Below are positions 6,766-14,049 of a stretch of 18,034 bases of DNA, one piece after another; the first letter of the stretch is position 1; each line of letters opens with the position of its first letter. The position numbers and the translations under genes were made by a program. This stretch comes from Bacillota bacterium (GTDB taxonomy: Bacteria > Bacillota > Clostridia > UBA1381), in NCBI GenBank assembly GCA_021203665.1, contig JAJQAT010000031.1, positions 1 through 18,034 of the forward strand. The letters are read 5' to 3'. A model generated the notes under the pieces. It ran no database searches and was not told where the DNA came from. It saw only the letters and a list, made by a program, of their open reading frames with translations.

Positions 6766-8632
6766 GCGCAGCGGAGCGCAAAACACCGGCAAGACAATCA
6801 AACGTCTGCTTTCTTATATAGGAAAATACAAATTCAGATTTACGCTTGTTCTGATATTCATAATATTAAGCGCAATCGCGAATGTTGCCGGCTCGATGTT
6901 CACCGCGACATTGATAGACGATTACATCACGCCGCTTATGGGCGAGGCGAACCCCGTTTTCACGGGACTGCTCAAGGCGATATGTATGATGGGCGTTATA
7001 TACATTGTCGGAATATTGTCAACGCTTTTCTATAACAGAACAATGGTGTCAATATCGCAGGGCGTACTGAAAAGCATACGCGATGAAATGTTTGAGCATA
7101 TGCAAAAGCTGCCGATAAAGTATTTCGACACGCATACTCACGGCGATGTAATGAGCTATTACACAAACGATACCGACACGCTGAGACAGATGATGTCGCA
7201 GAGTATACCGCAGATGTTCTCGTCGGTTATCACGATAATATCGGTGCTTGTGGCAATGCTTGTGTCAAATGTGTATCTGACATTGTTCGTTGTTGTATTC
7301 GTATGCTGTATGCTTCTTGTGACGCGCAAAATAGCCGGCGCGAGCGGAAAATTTTTCGTAAGACAGCAGCGCGCTCTCGGATCGGTCAACGGATATATAG
7401 AGGAAATGATAAACGGTCAAAAGGTCGTAAAGGTGTTCTGTCACGAGGAACACTCAAAGGAGGGCTTTGACAAGCTTAACGACGAGCTTTGCGCGGATGC
7501 GTCGGAGGCGAACAAATACGCGAATATCCTTATGCCGATTATGGCAAACCTCGGTAACTTGCAATATGTTCTGATAGCGGTTATCGGCGGCGCGCTCGCG
7601 CTGAACGGCGTGGGCGGACTTACGCTCGGTATTATAGCATCGTTTTTGCAGCTGTCAAAATCGTTCTCGACGCCGATAAACCAAATATCCCAGCAGCTCA
7701 ATTCCATAGTAATGGCGCTTGCCGGCGCGGAGAGAATATTCACGCTTATGGATGAGGAGATAGAGCAGGATAACGGCTATGTAACGCTTGTAAACGTCAA
7801 GTACGACAGGGACGACAAGCTTGTCGAAACCGATGAAAAGACAAATATATGGGCGTGGAAGGTGCCGCATAAATTTGGCGGCGCGAGGTTTATTCTTCTT
7901 GCCGGAAACGTGGAGTTTACCAACGTTGATTTCGGCTATAACGAGGAAAAGATAGTCCTCCACGATATTTCGCTTCGTGCGGAGCGCGGCGAAAAGGTTG
8001 CCTTTGTCGGCTCGACCGGCGCGGGCAAAACCACGATTACGAATCTTATCAACCGCTTCTACGACATCGCGGACGGCAGGATAACGTATGACGGAATAAA
8101 TATAAACAGCATTAAAAAGAAGGACCTGAGACGCTCTCTCGGCATAGTGCTTCAGGATACCAATTTGTTTACCGGAACCATACGCGAGAATATCCGATAC
8201 GGAAATCTCGACGCGACGGACGAGGAGGTATACGCGGCGGCAAGGCTTGCCAATGCCGACGAGTTTATAAAAATGCTGCCCGACGGCTACGACACGGTAA
8301 TTTCCGGCGACGGCGGAAGTCTGTCGCAGGGACAGCGTCAGCTTTTGTCGATAGCGAGAGCGGCTGTGGCGGACCCGCCCGTAATGATACTGGACGAGGC
8401 GACGTCAAGCATAGACACAAGAACGGAGGCAATAGTCCAAAGAGGTATGGACGCGCTTATGACGGGACGCACGGTGTTCGTAATAGCGCATAGATTGTCC
8501 ACCGTTAAAAACTCGGATGTAATAATGGTTCTCGAATTCGGAAGAATAATAGAACGCGGCACCCATGAGGAGCTTATAGCCCAAAAGGGCAAGTATTATC
8601 AGCTCTATACCGGCGCATTCGAGTTGGAATAA
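6758..8632 (+). CDS. ABC exporter half-transporter, catalytic subunit
   Basis: Partner of the preceding half-transporter, 624 residues: membrane domain about 25-325 and ATP-binding domain about 382-620. Walker A GSTGAGKT (418-425), Walker B MILDEA with D546 and catalytic Glu547, and switch His578 (VIAHRLSTV) are canonical, but the signature is LSQGQ (522-526) rather than LSGGQ. Together with the other subunit this gives one consensus and one degenerate ATP site. Between the two domains there is an insertion of about 40 residues (about 340-382, containing IWAWKVPHKFGG), which makes it longer than its partner, as in BmrD-type subunits. I start at ATG 6758, 8 bases after AGGAGG; GTG 6752 is only 2 bases from it. 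Translationally coupled to the upstream gene; last gene before a strong terminator. Confidence 0.92.
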   Translation: MNKRSGAQNTGKTIKRLLSYIGKYKFRFTLVLIFIILSAIANVAGSMFTATLIDDYITPLMGEANPVFTGLLKAICMMGVIYIVGILSTLFYNRTMVSISQGVLKSIRDEMFEHMQKLPIKYFDTHTHGDVMSYYTNDTDTLRQMMSQSIPQMFSSVITIISVLVAMLVSNVYLTLFVVVFVCCMLLVTRKIAGASGKFFVRQQRALGSVNGYIEEMINGQKVVKVFCHEEHSKEGFDKLNDELCADASEANKYANILMPIMANLGNLQYVLIAVIGGALALNGVGGLTLGIIASFLQLSKSFSTPINQISQQLNSIVMALAGAERIFTLMDEEIEQDNGYVTLVNVKYDRDDKLVETDEKTNIWAWKVPHKFGGARFILLAGNVEFTNVDFGYNEEKIVLHDISLRAERGEKVAFVGSTGAGKTTITNLINRFYDIADGRITYDGININSIKKKDLRRSLGIVLQDTNLFTGTIRENIRYGNLDATDEEVYAAARLANADEFIKMLPDGYDTVISGDGGSLSQGQRQLLSIARAAVADPPVMILDEATSSIDTRTEAIVQRGMDALMTGRTVFVIAHRLSTVKNSDVIMVLEFGRIIERGTHEELIAQKGKYYQLYTGAFELE

Positions 8633-8641
8633 TAGAATACC

Positions 8642-8675
8642 AAAAACCGGCACCCCCGCAGGGTGTCGGTTTTTT
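8642..8675. terminator. Bidirectional intrinsic terminator
   Basis: A 10-bp stem with one G-T pair, ACCGGCACCC (8646-8655) with GGGTGTCGGT (8661-8670), 5-nt loop, a T-run on the right (8670-8675) and an A-run on the left (8642-8646). It ends the ABC operon 13 bases after its stop codon. The A-run lets it also stop minus-strand transcription, here the crRNA-like RNA that comes toward it. Confidence 0.88.
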
Positions 8676-8693
8676 GTGTGCGGATTATAACAA

Positions 8694-8722
8694 GACGGCG
8701 CAGAAAAAAATCCTGCGCCGTC
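8694..8722 (-). repeat. Degenerate CRISPR repeat 2: hairpin at the 3' end of the guide
   Basis: A perfect 10-bp inverted repeat, GACGGCGCAG (8694-8703) with CTGCGCCGTC (8713-8722), with a 9-nt loop. It starts exactly 34 nt after the degenerate repeat 1 handle and could serve as the 3' hairpin that a type I-C crRNA keeps from the downstream repeat. It lacks the GGATTGAAAT end. No T-run follows it on either strand, so it is not itself a normal terminator. Confidence 0.55.
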
Positions 8723-8756
8723 CGCCGTGTGAAACATAGATGATATATTCATTATA

Positions 8757-8795
8757 ATTTCAATCCACAGCCTAACATCTTAAAGCTGAGCTGAC
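8757..8795 (-). repeat. Degenerate CRISPR repeat 1 of the mini-CRISPR
   Basis: 39 nt on the minus strand. The GTC start and the final GTGGATTGAAAT (complement of 8757-8768) equal the array repeat; the 8-bp GC stem of the array repeat is replaced by a weaker 6-bp stem with a 9-nt loop. It starts 6 nt after the -10 box, the same distance as the first repeat of the main array from its own TATAAT. Confidence 0.78.
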
Positions 8796-8801
8796 AAGTG
8801 T

Positions 8802-8830
8802 ATTAGAGTAAAATTTAAATAATAAATCAA
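8802..8830 (-). promoter_or_regulatory. Promoter of the crRNA-like RNA
   Basis: On the minus strand TTGATT (8830-8825) and TCTAAT (8807-8802) are separated by 17 bp. The predicted start, near 8795, coincides with the first base of the degenerate repeat. It is back to back with the cas promoter; the two -35 boxes are 7 bp apart. Confidence 0.6.
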
Positions 8831-8837
8831 AAAGTAC

Positions 8838-8866
8838 TTGACAGAACTTTATATATATAATAATAT
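8838..8866 (+). promoter_or_regulatory. Promoter of the cas operon
   Basis: A perfect TTGACA (8838-8843) with a -10 of TAATAT (8861-8866, spacer 17) or AATAAT (8859-8864, spacer 15). The start would be near 8873, leaving an untranslated leader of about 195 nt before cas3. That leader has two adjacent dyads, GAATATATTC (8932-8941, flanked by GCCG/CGGC) and ATAGTGACTAT (8946-8956), whose role is unknown. The rest of 8877-9053 is AT-rich with no gene I can support. Confidence 0.68.
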
Positions 8867-8877
8867 TCCTTATAGAA
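8863..8877 (-). promoter_or_regulatory. Predicted seed target and TTC PAM of the crRNA-like RNA in the cas promoter
   Basis: On the minus strand TTC (8877-8875) is followed by TATAAGGAATAT (8874-8863). The guide of the mini-CRISPR begins TATAATGAATAT: 11 of 12 positions agree and the only difference is position 6, which is flipped out of the crRNA-DNA duplex in type I complexes. From position 13 on the match ends. TTC is the known I-C PAM. The site covers the end of the -10 and the predicted start, so bound Cascade would block transcription. Confidence 0.7.
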
Positions 8878-9069
8878 TAAAAATCTTACCAATCATACAC
8901 AAAGCACCATATTCATTTTTCACAACGCCGAGAATATATTCCGGCATAGTGACTATAGCACTTCAAATATATTATATCGCAGTCATTATAAAAATTCAAG
9001 ATAATTTTAAATTACAGAGACATACTATTGAAAATTATTAATAATCACATACAGGGGAGGGAATCATCA

Positions 9070-11403
9070 ATGGAATATCCGGCGAGACTTATTAAAGGCA
9101 GAGAGCAGAGTACAAGAGAGCATTCGTGCAATGTTTCTGAATTATGCGCCCAAACAATGTCGCAGCTCGGTTTGAGCGCTTTGGGTAAAATTACCGGTCT
9201 TATACACGATGCGGGAAAGCTCACAAATGAATTTATCGAATATCTCAGGCGGAACAACAGGGCGGAGCGCGGAACCGTCAACCACAGCGCCGCGGGCGCG
9301 GAATATATTTATAACCGATTTTATTTGACCGAAAAAAATTCTGTCAACAAATTGACCGCGCAGCTTATTATAAATTCTGTTTATTCTCATCACGGAAGGC
9401 TATATGATTGCATAAACACAGAAGCCCAAAATGAATTTTTAATCAAAATGGATAAGCACTCCGACTGCGGATATGAGGAAATTATGAAAATTTTTTTCGA
9501 TGAGATATTATCGGAGGAGGAAATCGAGAAGCTGTTTTATGCTGCCTGCGATGAGGTGAATACCGTATACGCAAAGCTCGGGAAATTCGGGAATTTCGGA
9601 ACCGGAATGATACAAAAGCTGTTGTATTCGGCGCTGATAGACGCCGACCGCTATGACGCGTATTGCTTTGAGTCGGGCGCGGAGTTTGGAGAGGCGGAAA
9701 TGCCGGATTGGAGCGCCGCGCTTAACGCTATGGAGGAAAAGGCGGAATCCTTTAAGCCGGATACTCCCATCAATAAAATGCGCTGCGATATTTCGCGCAA
9801 ATGCCGTGAGGCGGCGGGGCGCGGCGGAGGAATATATAGGCTGTCGGTGCCGACGGGCAGCGGCAAAACCCTGTCAAGCTTACGTTTTGCTCTTAATTTT
9901 GCACACAAAAACAAAAGCGCGCATATCTTTTATGTAATACCCTATACGACAATAATCGATCAAACCGCTAAAGAGGTAAGGGAAATTTGCGGCGGAGATA
10001 TGGTGCTTGAACATCACAGCGGAATAATAGTCGAGGACGATGATGAGGCAAAAAAATACAGTCTGCTTACCGAGCGTTGGCAAACACCCGTGATACTTAC
10101 GACAGTGGTGCAGTTTATGAACGCCTTATATGCCGGCAAGAGCGCGTGCGCGCGGCGAATGAGGGCATTGTGCGGCTCGGTTATAATCATAGACGAGGTT
10201 CAGACGGTTCCAAGAAAAATGCTGAACTTGTTCAATGAAGCGCTTAATTTCCTCGCAGAGATATGCGGCAGCACCGTACTTCTTTGCACCGCGACACCGC
10301 CGACGCTTGAAAAGCTCTCGGCGCATCCGTTAAGATTGGCGCAAAATTGTGATATTGCGCCGATGAACGTCGAAACGGAGCGAGTGTTTAAGCGGACGGA
10401 GACGGTAAACCTATGCTCGGATAAGGGTATGACCCTTGACGAAATCGCGCGTCTTGCCGAGGAGCAGGCTCAAGATGTCGGTTCCGTGCTTGTGGTTATG
10501 AATAAGGTTTCCCAAGCGCGGCTGATATATGACTCCATAGGCATAGACTGCGAGAAAATATATCTGTCGACAAAGAAATGCGGAAAGCATAGATTGGAGA
10601 CAATTGAGTACATAAAAAAGCGCACCGCAGAGCTGCGGGAAAACAGCGCGGAGGGTAAAAAGCTCATAGTTGTAAGCACTCAGCTTGTCGAGGCGGGAGT
10701 TGATTTCTCGTTTGAATGTGTAATACGCGCGCTCGCGGGAGTGGACAGCCTCGCCCAGGCGGCGGGCAGGTGTAACCGCAGCGGGGAGTATGACAAGCTG
10801 TGCAAGGTGTTTATAGTAAATGTTGCTGACGAAAAACTCGGTATGCTTGAAGATATAAGGCTTGCAAAACAGTCAACGGAGAATATATTGCTCAATAATA
10901 AGAACGCGGATCTGCTTTTGCCCGAGACGGTACAAAGCTATTACTCGGACTATTTCAAGGTAAGAGAAGATAAGCTTGATGATATGGACTATATAATAGA
11001 CGGGAAAGACACAATTATGGATTTGCTTTCGGGCAACAGAAACTATACAAAGCAATATGGGAATAAGTACAAGGTTCCGCCGCTTCGCCAAGCGTTCAGA
11101 ACGGCGGGAGAGAAATTCAGAGTTATAGACAGTGCGACATATTCGATTGTGATTCCCTACGGTGACGGCAAAAAATATGCAGAGGATTTAACCGGCGGCG
11201 CGGACATATACGAAAAGCTTAAAACGGTAAAGAAATGCGGAATTTATACTGTAAATGTATACGAATGGGAGCTTAAAAGGCTCAAAGAAAGCGGCAGTGT
11301 GTATTTCGCGGAGGATATAGGCGTATGGATTGCGAGGAACGGAAGCTATACGGAGGAATACGGTCTTAAAGCAGCGGACGAACAGGAATTTTTAGGATGT
11401 TAG
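9070..11403 (+). CDS. cas3: Type I-C CRISPR helicase-nuclease Cas3
   Basis: Effector nuclease that is recruited to Cascade-bound DNA, nicks it and degrades it while moving 3' to 5'. 777 residues. An N-terminal HD nuclease domain shows H18, H46-D47 (HDAGK), H72 (NHSAAG), H107-H108 and D192 (LIDADRYD). The SF2 helicase follows with Walker A PTGSGKT (261-267), DEVQ box (375-378), TATP (407-410), STQLVEAGVDF (536-546) and QAAGRCNR (563-570). All catalytic positions look intact. I start at ATG 9070, which has GGGGAGGG 8 bases upstream; the longer frame from 9028 begins before this ribosome site. First gene of the cas operon, with cas5c 12 bp downstream; the fused HD-helicase order is usual for I-C. 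Confidence 0.95.
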   Translation: MEYPARLIKGREQSTREHSCNVSELCAQTMSQLGLSALGKITGLIHDAGKLTNEFIEYLRRNNRAERGTVNHSAAGAEYIYNRFYLTEKNSVNKLTAQLIINSVYSHHGRLYDCINTEAQNEFLIKMDKHSDCGYEEIMKIFFDEILSEEEIEKLFYAACDEVNTVYAKLGKFGNFGTGMIQKLLYSALIDADRYDAYCFESGAEFGEAEMPDWSAALNAMEEKAESFKPDTPINKMRCDISRKCREAAGRGGGIYRLSVPTGSGKTLSSLRFALNFAHKNKSAHIFYVIPYTTIIDQTAKEVREICGGDMVLEHHSGIIVEDDDEAKKYSLLTERWQTPVILTTVVQFMNALYAGKSACARRMRALCGSVIIIDEVQTVPRKMLNLFNEALNFLAEICGSTVLLCTATPPTLEKLSAHPLRLAQNCDIAPMNVETERVFKRTETVNLCSDKGMTLDEIARLAEEQAQDVGSVLVVMNKVSQARLIYDSIGIDCEKIYLSTKKCGKHRLETIEYIKKRTAELRENSAEGKKLIVVSTQLVEAGVDFSFECVIRALAGVDSLAQAAGRCNRSGEYDKLCKVFIVNVADEKLGMLEDIRLAKQSTENILLNNKNADLLLPETVQSYYSDYFKVREDKLDDMDYIIDGKDTIMDLLSGNRNYTKQYGNKYKVPPLRQAFRTAGEKFRVIDSATYSIVIPYGDGKKYAEDLTGGADIYEKLKTVKKCGIYTVNVYEWELKRLKESGSVYFAEDIGVWIARNGSYTEEYGLKAADEQEFLGC

Positions 11404-11415
11404 GGAGGTATTTTA

Positions 11416-12153
11416 ATGGAAAAGAAAAACAGTATATCATTCAGACTTTACGGCAGAACGGCATTGTTCAGCGACCCGATAACAAGGGTGGGCGGCGAAA
11501 AATTCACCTATATGATTCCGACCTATCAGGCGCTCAAGGGCGTGTGCGAATCTATCTATTGGAAACCGACCATAATATGGGTCGTCGACCGCGTAAGAAT
11601 AATGAACCCCATCCGCACGGAGTCAAAGGGAGTGAGAGTATCAAAGATGAGCGGAGGAAACGATTTGTCGATATACACGTATCTGATAAATCCGGAATAT
11701 CAAGTCGAGGCGCATTTTGAGTGGAACGAACAGCGCAAAGAACTTGCTCACGACCGTAATGAAAACAAACATTATTTCGTGTCGAAGCGTATGCTCGAAC
11801 GCGGCGGGCGGCGCGATATATTCTTGGGCGCGCGCGAGTGCCAGGGTTATGTTGAGCCGTGCAAATTCGGCGAGGGCAAAGGCTATTATGATGATGAAAG
11901 TATGTCGTTCGGCGTGATGGTACACGGTATAAGTTACCCCGATGAAACAGGCAGGGAGAAACTTCAAACCAGGCTGTGGAACGCGCAGATGAAAAATGGT
12001 GTTATCAATTTTATACGTCCGGAGGAATGCACAATGGTTACCGACACCGTTGACTATAAAATAAAGGAATTTGTTCAGGGAAAGAATTTCTCGGGACTCG
12101 AGGAATTTGAAAGGGAGGGATGGTTTGATGTCATGGATGACACAGCTGTATAA
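11416..12153 (+). CDS. cas5c: Type I-C Cas5c (pre-crRNA endonuclease)
   Basis: In type I-C, Cas5 replaces Cas6: it cuts the repeat hairpin at its 3' base and stays on the 5' handle of the crRNA inside Cascade. 245 residues with the family N-terminus FRLYGRTALFSDPITRVGGE and the very conserved PTYQALKGVCESIYWKPT. Y48, K118 and H119 (NENKHY) fall, with a constant shift of 2, where the reported catalytic Y46/K116/H117 of Bacillus halodurans Cas5d lie; this alignment is from memory. GGGAGG (11403-11408) overlaps the cas3 stop codon and serves ATG 11416. The 3' end overlaps cas8c by 26 bp. It should process both the main array and, if the weaker stem suffices, the crRNA-like RNA upstream of cas3. 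Confidence 0.94.
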   Translation: MEKKNSISFRLYGRTALFSDPITRVGGEKFTYMIPTYQALKGVCESIYWKPTIIWVVDRVRIMNPIRTESKGVRVSKMSGGNDLSIYTYLINPEYQVEAHFEWNEQRKELAHDRNENKHYFVSKRMLERGGRRDIFLGARECQGYVEPCKFGEGKGYYDDESMSFGVMVHGISYPDETGREKLQTRLWNAQMKNGVINFIRPEECTMVTDTVDYKIKEFVQGKNFSGLEEFEREGWFDVMDDTAV

Positions 12154-14014
12154 AACATATGAAAATCTGCAAAACGAAACGGATTTACTTAAACGCTGTC
12201 CTATGCCACTGCTGCCGCTGTCGCATACGATTCAAGCCGCGCACGTTGAAATGCTTATCGGCGCGGACGGCGAGCTGCTTAGGGCGTATGAAGTGCCCAA
12301 AGCCGACGCGCAAACGATAGTTCCGTGTACCGAGGATTCGGCATCGAGAAGCTCGGGCGTTGCGCCGCATATGCTTTACGATAATTTGAAGTATATCGCC
12401 GGCGATGCGTATCTATACGACGAAAAGAAAGGAAAAAAAGAAAACTACGAGGCATATTGCAAACAGCTTAAAGAGTGGTGCGATTACGAGGGGTGTCCCG
12501 AGGATGTGCGGACGATATATAAATATGTTTTGCAGGGAACGGTTATAGAGGATCTTATCGATAAAGCGGTTCTTACGATAAAGAACGGCAAATTGGCGTG
12601 GAACGGAAATACTGACAATAAACCGGCGGGCGATATTTTAGGCACCTTTGTGCGGTTTCGTGTAAAACGCGGCACGGGTATGCCGGCGGAATGCAACGAA
12701 AACACCGAGCTTATGAAAGCGTACGAGGAATTTGACAAAAGCAAATATACGGACGAGAGATTGTGCTTTGTAAGCGGCGTGAAAAAGCCCGTGACATATA
12801 AGCACTCATCAAAAATACGCTACGGCGGCGACAGCGCAAGGCTGGTTTCGTCAAACGACACATCGGGATACACGTTTCGCGGCAGATTCCACAACAGGGA
12901 AGAGGCATTCGCCGTAGGCTATGAGGTGTCGCAAAGGGTGCATAACGCGTTGAGGTGGCTTATCGCAAATCAGGGCTTTATTACGGGACCTCAGACGGTT
13001 ATAACCTGGGCGGTTGACGCGAGGGAAGTGCCGAAGCCGCAGGATGATACGGCTGTCTTGTTCGAAGAGGACGAGGATTTATATGACAGCTATACTACGC
13101 TTGATACATACGCAGAAAGCGTAAAAAAAGCAATTAACGGCTATAAGCATAAGGATTTATACGAGCCCACGGATGCCAATAACATCGTGCTTATGATAGT
13201 CGAGGGAGCGACACCGGGGCGGCTGTCAATAACCTATTACCGTGAGTTTTCGGATATGGACTATCTTGACAATATTGAACATTGGCATAAGACCTGCGTA
13301 TGGAATCACAGCTATAAAATCAAAAAGACAGTTACAGACCAAGAGGACGGCAGTAAAAAAGAGGAAACAAAGTATATAAAATTCACCGGTGCGCCGTCGG
13401 TTAAGGATATAATATCCGCGGCATACGGCGATAAAATCGGCGACGGAGTGAAAAAGCATTTAACCGAGATACTTGTGTCATGTATCGCGGACAAGCGGAA
13501 GCTTCCGCGTGATATAATGATGAAAGCGGTTGAACGTATATCAAATCCCACGGTGCTTGAAAATTGGGAGATTGAAAGGTGTACAAGCATAACCTGTGCT
13601 TTAATAAGAAAATATTATTATGACAAATATAAGGAGGAATACAATATGGCATTGGATTACGAAAACAGAGACAGAAGCTATTTATTCGGCAGAGTTCTCG
13701 CCTATGCGGAGCGTATCGAGGAATATGCGCTGTTTAAGGAGGGAAAAGAATCAAGAGTTCCGAGTGCGAGGAAACTAAGGAATAAATTCAGAATGAAACC
13801 CGCAAGAACACTTGTTCTTTTGGATGATAAGTTAGGACCTTATGTTGATAGCTTGTATGTAAATAACGGCGGGTTATACCAAAATATGCAAAATGTAATC
13901 GCTCTTATCAAAGCGGAGGACTTTATGAATGATACCCCGCTTGAACCCACGTATCTTTTGGGCTACGCGTGTCAGATTTCGGAGCTGAAAAAGGGAAAAG
14001 AAACAGAAAAATAA
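12128..14014 (+). CDS. cas8c: Type I-C Cascade large subunit Cas8c (Csd1)
   Basis: Large subunit of I-C Cascade, which reads the PAM and holds the crRNA 5' end. 628 residues. Recognised from the Csd1 pattern: N-terminal MSWMTQLYKTYENL, PLLPLSHTIQAAHVEM, the GVAPHMLYDNLKYI block, KRGTGMPAE and RGRFHNREEAFAVGYE, and the integral C-terminal small-subunit part. I start at ATG 12128, which has GGGAGGG 8 bases upstream inside the cas5c end (26-bp overlap); the longer frame from 12071 has no such site. The last 122 codons are probably also translated separately as Cas11c from an internal ribosome site. A 35-bp AT-rich gap separates it from cas7c. Confidence 0.94.
   Translation: MSWMTQLYKTYENLQNETDLLKRCPMPLLPLSHTIQAAHVEMLIGADGELLRAYEVPKADAQTIVPCTEDSASRSSGVAPHMLYDNLKYIAGDAYLYDEKKGKKENYEAYCKQLKEWCDYEGCPEDVRTIYKYVLQGTVIEDLIDKAVLTIKNGKLAWNGNTDNKPAGDILGTFVRFRVKRGTGMPAECNENTELMKAYEEFDKSKYTDERLCFVSGVKKPVTYKHSSKIRYGGDSARLVSSNDTSGYTFRGRFHNREEAFAVGYEVSQRVHNALRWLIANQGFITGPQTVITWAVDAREVPKPQDDTAVLFEEDEDLYDSYTTLDTYAESVKKAINGYKHKDLYEPTDANNIVLMIVEGATPGRLSITYYREFSDMDYLDNIEHWHKTCVWNHSYKIKKTVTDQEDGSKKEETKYIKFTGAPSVKDIISAAYGDKIGDGVKKHLTEILVSCIADKRKLPRDIMMKAVERISNPTVLENWEIERCTSITCALIRKYYYDKYKEEYNMALDYENRDRSYLFGRVLAYAERIEEYALFKEGKESRVPSARKLRNKFRMKPARTLVLLDDKLGPYVDSLYVNNGGLYQNMQNVIALIKAEDFMNDTPLEPTYLLGYACQISELKKGKETEK
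13646..14014 (+). CDS. cas11c: Cas11c small subunit, internal in-frame translation from cas8c
   Basis: Within cas8c and in the same frame (after 506 codons), AAGGAGG (13631-13637) lies 8 bases before ATG 13646, an ideal ribosome site where none is needed for Cas8c. The product would be 122 residues, beginning MALDYENRDRSYLFGRVLAY, rich in helices and with basic stretches (KLRNKFRMKPAR). Separate translation of the C-terminal part of Cas8c as Cas11c, needed in two copies per Cascade, has been shown for I-C systems such as that of Desulfovibrio vulgaris. The ribosome site and the start are seen here; production of the protein is inferred. Confidence 0.83.
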   Translation: MALDYENRDRSYLFGRVLAYAERIEEYALFKEGKESRVPSARKLRNKFRMKPARTLVLLDDKLGPYVDSLYVNNGGLYQNMQNVIALIKAEDFMNDTPLEPTYLLGYACQISELKKGKETEK

Positions 14015-14049
14015 TAAAAAACAATTAAAATTTTAAGGAGGAAACAACA

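Larger units (their letters stand above)
8694..8795 (-). ncRNA. Mini-CRISPR / candidate Cas-regulating crRNA-like RNA (CreR type)
   Basis: On the minus strand, 5' to 3': a degenerate repeat (8795-8757), a 34-nt guide (8756-8723) and a GC-rich hairpin (8722-8694), then the bidirectional terminator. The degenerate repeat begins GTC like the array repeat, forms a stem CAGCTT/AGGCTG (8788-8783 with 8773-8768, one G-U pair) and ends with GTGGATTGAAAT, identical to the last 12 nt of the array repeat. The 11-nt handle TGGATTGAAAT starts right after the stem, just as in the real repeat, so Cas5c could process it. The guide length falls within the array's 33-39 nt. Guide positions 1-12 match the cas promoter with a TTC PAM. 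Crescent-type regulation by Cascade is known for CreR RNAs in other subtypes; its use here is inferred. Confidence 0.75.

Noticed and set aside
9023..9035. ATTGAAAAT near cas3 as another degenerate CRISPR repeat
   Set aside because: Only the very common ATTGAAA core is shared; it lacks the GTGG before it, a preceding stem and a spacer-hairpin arrangement.
8838..9041. A 67-codon open frame upstream of cas3
   Set aside because: It begins with the TTG of the cas promoter -35, has no ribosome site, is a low-complexity AT-rich translation (many I, Y, K, N) and overlaps the promoter and guide target.
8676..9069. A CreTA-like toxin-antitoxin module using the mini-CRISPR as antitoxin
   Set aside because: The known arrangement needs a small toxin RNA or gene controlled by the guide. 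No such gene with a promoter and ribosome site is visible here, and the seed match points to the cas promoter itself.
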